NCBI RefSeq assembly: GCF_022668875.1
Contig: NZ_JAKGCR010000033.1
Span: forward strand, 1 to 32,866
Reading direction: 5' to 3'
From: Domibacillus sp. PGB-M46
GTDB lineage: Bacteria > Bacillota > Bacilli > Bacillales > Domibacillaceae
DNA: 32,866 nt
The notes under the pieces are model-generated. The model made no database searches and had not been told where the DNA came from. It saw only the letters and a program-made list of their open reading frames with translations. Positions 8,876 through 15,471 of the stretch are shown in pieces (position 1 is the first letter of the stretch; every line of letters starts with the position of its first letter). The position numbers and the translations under genes were made by a program.

Positions 8876-9688
8876 TTGGTTTTACTAACCAGGAAAATAG
8901 AGTTTTCAGCTGCCCATAGATTACATAATGGACAGTTAACTGATGAAGAAAACAAAGAAATTTTTGGAAGATGCAATAATGTTCACGGACATGATTATAC
9001 TTTAGAAGTTACGGTAAAGGGAGACATTGACTCAAAATCTGGAATTGTCGTTAATATTACAGATATTGATCGTATAGTGAAGAGCGTAGTTTTACAGGAA
9101 TTTAACGGTAAGTTCTTGAATGAGGAGCATCCATTTTTTAAGGAGCATGTCCCTACAACAGAAAATGTCGTTTTATATATGTGGAATGCCTTGGAGGGTA
9201 AATTCACAGATTGTAAGCTTCATAAAATAACACTGCATGAGAATCCATTTTTATTCTCTCAAAAAGGGGAACAGTCAATGATTCGATTTACAAGAAAATA
9301 TCACTTTTCAGCTGCCCATAGATTACATAGTGACCAGTTAACAGATGAAGAAAACAAAGAGATTTTTGGCAAATGCAATAATCCTCATGGTCACGGGCAT
9401 AATTATATTCTTGAAGTAACTGTTGGAGGAGAGATTGATCCTGTGACAGGAATGGTACTGAATATGACAGAAGTGGATCGTGTTGTTGAAGAGCTGATCA
9501 TTGAAAAATTTGACCATAAGCATCTCAATTTAGATACAGAAGAATTCAGCGGGTTAAATCCAACTGCCGAAGTTATGACGGTTGTTTTTTGGGAACTGCT
9601 TCAGCCGTCTCTGCCAAGTTTGTCTAAAATAGGACTTTGGGAGACTGCAAAAAATTATTTTGAATACCATGGTCCGGAAAACAAGTAA
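8876..9688 (+). CDS. Tandem PTPS/QueD-domain fusion protein
   Basis: Two 6-pyruvoyl-tetrahydropterin synthase/QueD-type domains in one 270-residue chain (about residues 1-133 and 135-270). PTPS enzymes act on dihydroneopterin triphosphate. Both copies keep the zinc histidines (SAAHRLH, then HGH), the cysteine of GRCNN/GKCNN and the late Glu (LHENP, LWETA). Copy 2 has the DH dyad (FDHKHL) and Cys-x5-HGH spacing as in eukaryotic PTPS. Copy 1 has NG instead of DH and Cys-x3-HGH spacing as in QueD, so its activity is doubtful. Start is TTG at 8876 behind AGGGAGG. An ATG at 9280 with AAAGGGGAA upstream could also yield copy 2 alone. Confidence 0.88.
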   Translation: MVLLTRKIEFSAAHRLHNGQLTDEENKEIFGRCNNVHGHDYTLEVTVKGDIDSKSGIVVNITDIDRIVKSVVLQEFNGKFLNEEHPFFKEHVPTTENVVLYMWNALEGKFTDCKLHKITLHENPFLFSQKGEQSMIRFTRKYHFSAAHRLHSDQLTDEENKEIFGKCNNPHGHGHNYILEVTVGGEIDPVTGMVLNMTEVDRVVEELIIEKFDHKHLNLDTEEFSGLNPTAEVMTVVFWELLQPSLPSLSKIGLWETAKNYFEYHGPENK

Positions 9689-9719
9689 AAAAAACAATAT
9701 TTACTAAAGATGAAGGAGA

Positions 9720-9755
9720 AAAAACATGGATCCAGAAAAGGATCCATGTTTTTGT
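9720..9755. terminator. Bidirectional terminator
   Basis: A perfect 12-base stem, AAACATGGATCC (9722-9733) with GGATCCATGTTT (9740-9751), lies between convergent genes. T-rich bases follow on both strands, serving the PTPS gene and the small minus-strand gene. Confidence 0.88.
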
Positions 9756-9917
9756 TTATCCAAGCGTCAGTGATTTCTGCTGTTCAGCTGTTTTGCTTTT
9801 TGAGCTCCCGCCCATTGCTTTAAATTGATTCATAAGTTTCGTCCGTGACTTTTCATTTCGAAGAAGATAAGCTGCTCCAAGCGCCAGTGTTGTCATCATT
9901 GCTTTGTTTGTTGCCAT
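9756..9917 (-). CDS. Small 53-residue protein, YrzQ-like
   Basis: The frame begins with ATG at 9917, with AAGGAGAG 9 bases before it on the minus strand. It encodes MATNKAMMTTLALGAAYLLR then a basic polar tail, NEKSRTKLMNQFKAM..., ending KSLTLG. The short hydrophobic start followed by a K/R-rich segment resembles the DUF3918/YrzQ type of small Bacillus proteins, but the match is from memory of the pattern only. The stop codon lies at the edge of the shared terminator, which supports a real gene. It is divergent from the pentapeptide-repeat gene. Confidence 0.65.
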   Translation of the reverse strand: MATNKAMMTTLALGAAYLLRNEKSRTKLMNQFKAMGGSSKSKTAEQQKSLTLG

Positions 9918-10032
9918 GGTATGCACTCTCCTTTGTAATAAGTTTACTTTCGTACTATTCCCTGTCTCTCATAGAATAAACAAAAAAGCAAGAATAGAAG
10001 AATTTACACTTCCATATGAAATAAAGGCTCGG

Positions 10033-10038
10033 TATACT
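10033..10038 (+). promoter_or_regulatory. -10 box placing transcription start at the ATG
   Basis: TATACT ends 6 bases before the ATG at 10045, so a sigma-A transcript should start on or next to the start codon. The -35 position (10010-10015, TTCCAT) is weak. No Shine-Dalgarno sequence precedes the ATG. Confidence 0.35.
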
Positions 10039-10044
10039 TTTTCC

Positions 10045-10932
10045 ATGAGCATACAAATAAATGAAGAATCTGTAAGCAGTTTATCATTAAAGGAAGTGTA
10101 TGGATTGTCTAGTCAACTGGCAAGTAAAAAGAGCCATCTGCGTGCCGACTGTGAACATTGTTTTGGCCTTTGCTGTGTGGCGCTGCCCTATGCCAAATCA
10201 GCTGATTTTGCGATGAACAAAGAGGGCGGCACCCCCTGCCAAAATTTAACGGAAGATTTTAATTGCGGGATTCATCAAAACCTTAGAAAAAAAGGATTTC
10301 GCGGCTGCGCTGTATATGAGTGCTTTGGGGCAGGACAGAAAGTATCGAAGGTTACATACAAAGGAGCAAGCTGGCGGGAGCATCCTGCTTCTGCAAAGGA
10401 AATGTTCGATGTATTCCCTATTATGCAGCAGCTCCATGAAATGCTTTGTTATGTAGAAGAAGCGCTTGAATGGAAAGAAACAGCGCCGATTCACCAGGAA
10501 CTGCAGGAAGCGGCCCGCGATGTAGAGGCTCTCACACAGCTAAGCCCCCAAGCGATTTTAAAGCTTGACGTACCAGTTCACAGAGCGAGGGTGAATGAGC
10601 TTCTTTTACGTTCAAGTGCATACGTGCGGTCACAGGCCCGATCCAAAAAGAAATCGAAAGCAGCGGACAGAAAAGATTTCTTTGGTGCAAAATTAAAAGG
10701 AGCCGATTTAAAAGGAGCTGATTTAAGAGGAGCAATTTTTATTGCAGCTGATTTGAGAGGAGCAGACATGAGACTGACCGACTTGATCGGTGCTGACTTC
10801 AGAGATGCTGATTTAAGAGGAGCGGACCTTACGGGAAGCATTTTTTTAACGCAGGCACAGATGAATGCGGCTAAAGGCGACCGGTATACGAAACTGCCTG
10901 CTTCTGTACGCAAGCCGAACCACTGGCTTTAA
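10045..10932 (+). CDS. Cys-cluster/pentapeptide-repeat protein, YybG-like
   Basis: A 295-residue cytoplasmic protein in two parts. Residues ~30-100 carry eight conserved-looking cysteines (DCEHCFGLCC, TPCQN, FNCG, GCAVYECFGAGQ), suggesting a metal site. Residues ~210-270 form pentapeptide repeats (ADLKGADLRGA..., ADFRDADLRGADL), which fold as a right-handed quadrilateral helix. The arrangement resembles B. subtilis YybG; its function is unknown. I start at ATG 10045 because the 47 codons upstream read as non-coding and cross the promoter of the divergent gene. No ribosome site precedes this ATG, and a -10 box lies 6 bases before it, so the mRNA may be leaderless. Confidence 0.85.
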   Translation: MSIQINEESVSSLSLKEVYGLSSQLASKKSHLRADCEHCFGLCCVALPYAKSADFAMNKEGGTPCQNLTEDFNCGIHQNLRKKGFRGCAVYECFGAGQKVSKVTYKGASWREHPASAKEMFDVFPIMQQLHEMLCYVEEALEWKETAPIHQELQEAARDVEALTQLSPQAILKLDVPVHRARVNELLLRSSAYVRSQARSKKKSKAADRKDFFGAKLKGADLKGADLRGAIFIAADLRGADMRLTDLIGADFRDADLRGADLTGSIFLTQAQMNAAKGDRYTKLPASVRKPNHWL

Positions 10933-10963
10933 ACAGTTAAGGAAAAGACGCTAATACAAAAAG

Positions 10964-10993
10964 TGAGCCCCTTCAAACAGAAGGGGCTCATTT
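10964..10993 (+). terminator. Terminator after pentapeptide gene
   Basis: TGAGCCCCTTC pairs with GAAGGGGCTCA across a five-base loop, followed by TTTGATT. Confidence 0.82.
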
Positions 10994-11177
10994 GATTACA
11001 AGGTTTAATGGCGGATTGAACAGAAAGGAAAAAGGATATATTGAAGTTAAGCAAAAGAGACAAAGTTGTTTCTCCACCAAAATTGTAGGAATAAAACACA
11101 CAAACGAATTGTAAAAATTATGCACAAAAACGATTACTGTTCAAATAAAAACAAATGATAAAGGAGAAGTAAACCTC

Positions 11178-11816
11178 ATGATAGTAGTAGAGGGAACAGT
11201 TGGGGCAGGTAAATCAACACTATCTCACTTGATCAGCGATCATTTTTGTATTCCTGTTTTTGAAGAGCTGGGGAATCCAGACACAGAAAAATTGCTCCAT
11301 CGTTTTTATGGAGACCGCTCCCGCTGGTCGTTCACAACGCAGATTCATTTTGCGACGGAGCGCTGGCAGATGATCAAGCACATTTCCGAACAAAGATGTG
11401 GTGTTCTGGACCGTTCTATTTTCGGGGATCAGATATTCGCTAAGCTTTTAAGTGAAGACGGCAGCATGACACCGGAGGAGTATCGGGTATATGAAAAACT
11501 CCTTGCCGCTATTGTCGAAACGACAAGAGCGCCTGACCTGCTGATCTACCTCCAGTGTGACACAGAAAGGGCAAAAGAACGGATCGACCGTCGTGGACGA
11601 GGACTGGAAAGCAAAGTCGAGATGCAGTATTGGGAGCGGCTGAATGAAAAATATGAAGCCTGGTATCAAGGATATCAATATTCGCCCAAGATCCTGCTTG
11701 GTGTAAATCATTTGGATTTTGCAAACAACGAGGAGGATCAGGAAAGTGTACTAGGTCTGATTGGGAAAGCTTTAAAAGATATTCAATATTTCAGCATGAA
11801 AATAGCGGAAGCTTAA
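11178..11816 (+). CDS. Deoxynucleoside kinase
   Basis: Salvage kinase of the dCK/dGK family, which phosphorylates deoxynucleosides with ATP or GTP. The Walker A loop is GTVGAGKST near residues 6-14, the family's E-L-N-like segment follows (FEELGNP), the ERWQ and LDRSIFGD motifs carry the substrate-site Glu and Arg, and the lid is the Arg-rich RIDRRGRGLE. Its 212 residues is a normal length (B. subtilis Dgk and Dck are similar). B. subtilis has two such genes side by side; only one is present here, so specificity is open. ATG 11178 follows AAAGGAGA. Confidence 0.9.
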   Translation: MIVVEGTVGAGKSTLSHLISDHFCIPVFEELGNPDTEKLLHRFYGDRSRWSFTTQIHFATERWQMIKHISEQRCGVLDRSIFGDQIFAKLLSEDGSMTPEEYRVYEKLLAAIVETTRAPDLLIYLQCDTERAKERIDRRGRGLESKVEMQYWERLNEKYEAWYQGYQYSPKILLGVNHLDFANNEEDQESVLGLIGKALKDIQYFSMKIAEA

Positions 11817-12080
11817 ACCGGACCACTCTCAACATCCACTGTATACCGCGTAGGTAAACAACTGTTAGTTCGGTTCCATCGCTCCCATTACAGCACTCAC
11901 AAAGGAAACACGGACTTTCAGTGAAGCATGCCGCGATGGCGGCGTTTAGAGTTTGGATAATCTCGAATGGGATAGGTAACACTTAAAACGAATTCTTTTT
12001 TTATTACTTCCCCTAAAGTCACTTGCAGACGGGAAGAATAAAATAAATCCTTTTTGACGCGGGGGAAGAAGGAGTGAGAT

Positions 12081-12272
12081 ATGATGAAAGTCAAAGTAAC
12101 ATACTATCGCCTGGGCCCGAATGGCATGCCAACTAGTCCAGAGCAGCATGAAGTAGTGGAGATTAATCCAGGTCCAAACGATGATACAGGTAAACTGGTG
12201 AATGAAGCGTTAAGCAAGAAAACCTTTATAACCGAAGACAAATTTAAAGTAATAGACACAAATGAAGTTTAA
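12081..12272 (+). CDS. Small hypothetical protein (63 aa)
   Basis: A soluble, mixed-charge 63-residue protein beginning MMKVKVTYYRLGPNGMPTSP and ending FKVIDTNEV. Alternating beta-like hydrophobics at both ends suggest a small beta-rich fold. The paired ATGs at 12081 and 12084 sit behind AAGGAG. It has its own terminator. The family was not recognised. Confidence 0.75.
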   Translation: MMKVKVTYYRLGPNGMPTSPEQHEVVEINPGPNDDTGKLVNEALSKKTFITEDKFKVIDTNEV

Positions 12273-12296
12273 GCATCCGGCAGGGTGCTTTTTTCT
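12270..12296 (+). terminator. Terminator of 63-aa gene
   Basis: AAGCATCC pairs with GGGTGCTT, followed by TTTTTTC, beginning at the stop codon. Confidence 0.82.
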
Positions 12297-12338
12297 TTGC
12301 CCGAATCATTGTATGATGAAAGAAAAAGGAGTGAAGAA

Positions 12339-12542
12339 ATGGAACTTGGTTTTTCAATATTAAATAATAGTGCCAACGGAATGGCATTAAAAATAGTCAT
12401 CTTATTCTCAATGATTATTATTTCCATGATCGTGGTCGGGCTCATTTTAAAAGTACTTCGAGTACCGGGTAAAATCATCAATTTTATCATTACAGCTGTT
12501 GGTTTAGGCATCGGGCTGTATTGGCTCAACGTTTTACAATAG
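12339..12542 (+). CDS. Small two-helix membrane protein (67 aa)
   Basis: The 67-residue product has two membrane helices, at about residues 17-38 (LKIVILFSMIIISMIVVGLI) and 45-63, joined by a short basic loop (KVLRVPGK). ATG 12339 follows AAAAGGAG; the 18 codons upstream overlap the previous terminator and are not used. It ends directly in its own terminator. Family not recognised. Confidence 0.75.
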   Translation: MELGFSILNNSANGMALKIVILFSMIIISMIVVGLILKVLRVPGKIINFIITAVGLGIGLYWLNVLQ

Positions 12543-12568
12543 TCACTCATTTGAGTGGCTTTTTTTAT
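12541..12568 (+). terminator. Terminator of 67-aa membrane gene
   Basis: AGTCACTCA pairs with TGAGTGGCT, followed by seven Ts. Confidence 0.85.
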
Positions 12569-12698
12569 ATGCAGGCTCTTGATTAAAGTATGGATGTGAA
12601 GCTGCAGTCCATTAGGAGGTAAATGCTTTTTTATTTTATAGAAACTATAAAAAATGTTGGCTGCTAGCGGTTTTTTACAGCAAGAGGAGGGCAATAAC

Positions 12699-12866
12699 AT
12701 GGCGGCCCATTGCAAGAAAAAGAGCTGCAGAGTTTTCTTTAAAAGGAACAAAAAAAAGCACAAAAAGTGCTTTAAGAAGACAATTTGTTCTTCCAATCAA
12801 ACGTTTGTTTCTCCTTCTGTGAAGGTTTGGATTCTGATTCTGAAAAAAAGTTTAGTTTTTTTATGA
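12699..12866 (+). CDS. Doubtful Cys/Lys-rich 55-aa frame
   Basis: ATG 12699 follows a strong AAGAGGAGGG site and opens MAAHCKKKSCRVFFKRNKKK, with four cysteines in the first 30 residues. However, its 3' two-thirds is antisense to the well-supported minus-strand membrane peptide at 12772-12942 and to that gene's terminator, whose T run produces the Lys codons here. A real Cys-rich small protein is possible; a shadow is at least as likely. Confidence 0.2.
   Translation: MAAHCKKKSCRVFFKRNKKKHKKCFKKTICSSNQTFVSPSVKVWILILKKSLVFL
12747..12773 (-). terminator. Terminator of first 56-aa peptide gene
   Basis: On the minus strand AAAGCAC pairs with GTGCTTT across a TTTTT loop, followed by a long T run. 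It begins at the stop codon. Confidence 0.85.
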
Positions 12867-12942
12867 TAGAGCCTAATAAAAAAAACAGGCTGATTTCTAA
12901 AACGACTAATATGATAAATATAAAAAGTTCTATAGATAACAT
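12772..12942 (-). CDS. 56-aa membrane peptide, copy 1
   Basis: The minus-strand frame starts at ATG 12942, with a GGGGGT site about 9 bases upstream. It encodes MLSIELFIFIILVVLEISLF followed by more hydrophobic residues, then a charged Ser/Lys/Glu tail ending DWKNKLSS. One membrane helix spans about residues 5-28. A second 56-codon gene of the same design lies just upstream (13094-13264), and both begin MLxIELF. Each has its own ribosome site and terminator. No family recognised. Confidence 0.65.
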   Translation of the reverse strand: MLSIELFIFIILVVLEISLFFLLGSIIKKLNFFSESESKPSQKEKQTFDWKNKLSS

Positions 12943-13069
12943 GGTGAATAAACCCCCAGGATAATAAGCCTAATCAAATAGATCAAATGTTAAGTACCCT
13001 ATTTTAAACAAGGCGAAACATCTTACAAATGAAATGTGAGACCGTGACGTGTTTCTTGAGAGAAAAGAC

Positions 13070-13095
13070 AAAATAAAAAGCGCCGAAAGCGCTTT
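13070..13095 (-). terminator. Terminator of second 56-aa peptide gene
   Basis: On the minus strand AAAGCGC pairs perfectly with GCGCTTT across TTTCG, followed by a T-rich tract. It begins inside the stop codon. Confidence 0.85.
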
Positions 13096-13264
13096 AGCAG
13101 AATCGTTTACCTTTTCTACTTATATGCTGTGGATTCTTTTGCAAAGAATGATAGTCGGATTTCGAAAGCAATGCAGGCTTTTTTGATATAAACACTAATG
13201 AAAAAACAAAACTAATGGTTAAAAGTACGGACAAAATCCATCCAAAAAGCTCAATTGGCAACAT
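13094..13264 (-). CDS. 56-aa membrane peptide, copy 2
   Basis: The minus-strand frame starts at ATG 13264 behind a perfect AGGAGG. It encodes MLPIELFGWILSVLLTISFV, completes one membrane helix by residue ~27, and has a basic tail (KSDYHSLQKNPQHISRKGKRFC). It has the same length, start motif and layout as the copy at 12772-12942 but little identity in the tail, so the two look like old tandem paralogues. Function unknown. Confidence 0.68.
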   Translation of the reverse strand: MLPIELFGWILSVLLTISFVFSLVFISKKPALLSKSDYHSLQKNPQHISRKGKRFC

Positions 13265-13493
13265 GCTGAAACAACCTCCTATGTAAGTGCTTTCATCGGT
13301 GAATTAATTATATACCCAACTTAAAGAATGTTAAACCATTATTTGTGATTTTTTAGAAAAAATGTTTAACAAAAGGAGCAATTGCCCCAATAATGGCTTG
13401 AAATTGAGATCGGCAGCAAACCAGCTATTGGTTATATACGCATCGTTATCCAATGCGGCTGGAGGAATGGTATCTTCAATAAAAAATGCGCTC

Positions 13494-13521
13494 AAAAAAA
13501 CAGCCAGAGAAAGCTCTGGCT
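13494..13521 (-). terminator. Terminator of Spo0E-like gene
   Basis: AGCCAGAG and CTCTGGCT form a perfect 8-base stem with a four-base loop. On the minus strand it is followed by GTTTTTTT, 69 bases after the Spo0E-like stop. Confidence 0.85.
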
Positions 13522-13589
13522 ATACAGGAGTAACGGAGATATAAGCTCAAGAAGAGTAGGACTGCTTTATGCAAACAGTATGGACTATT

Positions 13590-13829
13590 TTAAAATGTTT
13601 TATACGAACAACCTAAAAAAGCGGGGGAGCTATTCGGGTTTATCATTCCCCTATTTTGAAGTTGATATTGAAGGATCAGCTCTTCCAACTGTTCACTGTA
13701 GCGCAGCGTTTTCTGGCTGCTGAGGCCGTACTGCCGGCCAGCTTTTATCATTAGATGACGAAGGTTGTTAATTTGTGCAGGTAATTTACAAAAAGCGCCT
13801 TGTTTTTCATTCGTAACGAACCTCCTCAA
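13590..13829 (-). CDS. Spo0E-like aspartyl-phosphate phosphatase
   Basis: Small regulator of the Spo0E family, which removes phosphate from Spo0A~P and so holds back sporulation. The two-helix core is clear: INNLRHLMIKAGRQYGLSS, then TLRYSEQLEELILQYQ, where SEQLE stands for the family motif SQELD. The start is unsettled. In this frame the only start is the TTG at 13829, which lies against the ribosome site GAGGAGG itself. An ATG at 13810 with good spacing from that site is in another frame, MKNKAL..., and would join the core frame if a T5 run (13790-13794) had one more base. A frameshift or sequencing error is likely. The tail after residue 58 is not conserved. Confidence 0.75.
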   Translation of the reverse strand: MRRFVTNEKQGAFCKLPAQINNLRHLMIKAGRQYGLSSQKTLRYSEQLEELILQYQLQNRGMINPNSSPAFLGCSYKTF

Positions 13830-14006
13830 TCACAATTAACACATGAGGTAAATTTTAGAATGATTATCTTGAAACGGAAACGTTTTTGTTGAAAAATGTA
13901 TTTTTGAAAAGAAAGGCAAGAATCGTAAATGTTCTGAAACGTTAAGAAGAAGGGCAAGAAACGTATCCCATTATACAGAGGTGTTAGTAATAGACAGGGA
14001 CCGCTC

Positions 14007-14162
14007 ATGAGCAGGATATCGAAAAAACTGATAGAAAGTGATCGATTGCGTGTTATCCAATACGGTAAAATGGATTTTGATTTCGATGAGGGGATAAAAG
14101 AAGCAGGAGACGAAGTGAAATATGGAGTGCAGGCATTTAAGGTGTGGATGAAAACAGAATAA
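14007..14162 (+). CDS. Possible 51-aa soluble protein
   Basis: An open frame from ATG 14007 encoding MSRISKKLIESDRLRVIQYG, then an acidic patch (KMDFDFDEGIKEAGDEV) and a basic end. The composition is protein-like and helical. The ribosome site is weak (CAGGGA). A long frame on the opposite strand here is Ser/Phe-rich and looks like the shadow. Family not recognised. Confidence 0.4.
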   Translation: MSRISKKLIESDRLRVIQYGKMDFDFDEGIKEAGDEVKYGVQAFKVWMKTE

Positions 14163-14205
14163 ACCAGCTTTATAAAGAAGCTGTAGAATATGAAACCCAG
14201 ATACG

Positions 14206-14241
14206 TAACAAAAAGTCCCGGTTCATTGCACCGAGACTTCT
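14206..14241 (-). terminator. Terminator of small lipoprotein gene
   Basis: On the minus strand AAGTCTCGG pairs with CCGGGACTT (one G-T), followed by TTTG. It lies about 65 bases past the lipoprotein stop. Confidence 0.7.
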
Positions 14242-14303
14242 TTTCACATAGTAAAAGGGTGGCCTTTACAGTTAAGCCGTTTGTCTTTGGCTTTTTTCTT
14301 GTC

Positions 14304-14534
14304 TTAGTTCTTTTCGTCGGAATCTGTTTCGACTTCGCCATCCTCGTCATTGTTAATATCTTTGTTTTGATCGTTTTCTTTATCTACATTACTGTGGTTC
14401 TCTTGAGGATAATCTTCCTGTTCGTCGTTCGTACTGGTTTCTTCTCCGCTGCGATTTCCACATCCGGCTAGTCCACTAAGCAGCATAACAGCCATTCCGC
14501 TAAGAAGTAAGTATTTTTTCAGCATAGCTCCCAT
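14304..14534 (-). CDS. Small acidic lipoprotein (76 aa)
   Basis: Secreted, lipid-anchored protein. The signal peptide MGAMLKKYLLLSGMAVMLLS leads to the lipobox LAGC with C25 as the acylated residue. The mature part is about 50 residues, almost entirely Glu, Asp, Asn, Ser and Lys, and is probably disordered. ATG 14534 follows AAAGGAG at 8 bases. No enzymatic domain; the family cannot be named from such low-complexity sequence. Confidence 0.8.
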   Translation of the reverse strand: MGAMLKKYLLLSGMAVMLLSGLAGCGNRSGEETSTNDEQEDYPQENHSNVDKENDQNKDINNDEDGEVETDSDEKN

Positions 14535-15471
14535 TGTAAATTCTCCTTTGGTTAAGTACTCATTATATAGGAAGCATACCCAGTATGATCATGAAAAAAA
14601 CAGAAGTCTCCACTAAAGTCATGGCCAGAACGCCATACTTAAACCATGCTTTTAAATATTTTAGACTCAGAATTCGTGATGTTGCCGAAAAGGTTAAAAG
14701 AGACCTATGTCATGAAAGGCTTATACCTTTAAAGTAAAGGAAATTTATTGTAGTCATGATCACTATGGTTGATGGGGAAATTAGGGCTTATACGTGCCCA
14801 ATCGAAGGTTGCGTTTACTTTCATGCACGAGCCTAGGCTTTCTGAAAGAACTGTTTTAACCTGGAGACTCTTCTTTGAATGCAGCTCAAACGACCATAAA
14901 AAATCGGCTGGATTTCACATCCTGTCCGGGACGGATATAAAAAAGAACAAAAAATAACGCCCGCTGATAAAATATCGGAGCGAACGTTAAGTAATCTATA
15001 TCTAGGCATATTATATCATGTTATAAGTGGAGATGCACTCGATATTTGTCGATAAGTGTCGAAATAATTCTTCTTACTTTATTTCACGCCTATCGATGAG
15101 ACAGCCTCCACCAGGGAGCAGATCAAAGCGTGATATGTGCGCAGGCGGCGCTGTCTTATTCAAAGCCCGCTGACTGAAAAGGCCCCGCTATAAAAGCAGA
15201 GCTATTATGGTTCTTTTATTCGATTGTTATGTATCCACCAATCCATTTGATCCAGGTCAAAAATAATCAAATCATGTTGCTAAAATTTTTTGTACGGCAG
15301 CTGGCACTCTTTGAAAAAGGACATTTAAAACTTGCTAATACGGGTATTGTAAGTGATATTTAAGCTCATTTCCTGTTTTGTTTTTATATGGTTTATCCCA
15401 CCCGGACAATTTCATCTTGCAGGAAATGATCTCCTGTTAGCGAATGTATGTTAAGGAAAGGAGATGGTTCG
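14535..15471. other. 0.9-kb stretch without a convincing gene
   Basis: No frame here combines a ribosome site with protein-like sequence. A 62-codon plus-strand frame at 14769-14957 lacks a ribosome site. A minus-strand fragment near 15210-15290 reads QHDLIIFDLDQMDWW... between stops and may be a remnant. A minus-strand terminator (14946-14989) implies transcription from the right. A TGTCGAA heptamer at 15057-15063 matches the core of a Spo0A box but may be chance. Confidence 0.5.
14946..14989 (-). terminator. Orphan minus-strand terminator
   Basis: On the minus strand TAACGTTCGCT pairs with AGCGGGCGTTA (two mismatches), followed by TTTTTTGTTC. No intact minus-strand gene is seen upstream of it. 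Confidence 0.6.

Noticed and set aside
10578-10913. 111-codon minus-strand frame with SAPLKSA-type repeats
   Set aside because: The repeats are the antisense of the pentapeptide-repeat codons of the real gene.
12269-12796. 175-codon minus-strand frame
   Set aside because: Antisense to a small membrane gene and across two terminators, with no ribosome site.
13826-14350. 174-codon minus-strand frame
   Set aside because: Low-complexity Ser/Phe/Lys composition, no ribosome site, overlaps the lipoprotein start in another frame and is antisense to a more protein-like frame at 14007-14162.
14769-14957. 62-codon plus-strand frame
   Set aside because: No ribosome site, mixed composition, and it ends inside the arm of a minus-strand terminator.
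15057-15063. TGTCGAA Spo0A box
   Set aside because: A single heptamer with no promoter or gene nearby; expected by chance at this frequency.
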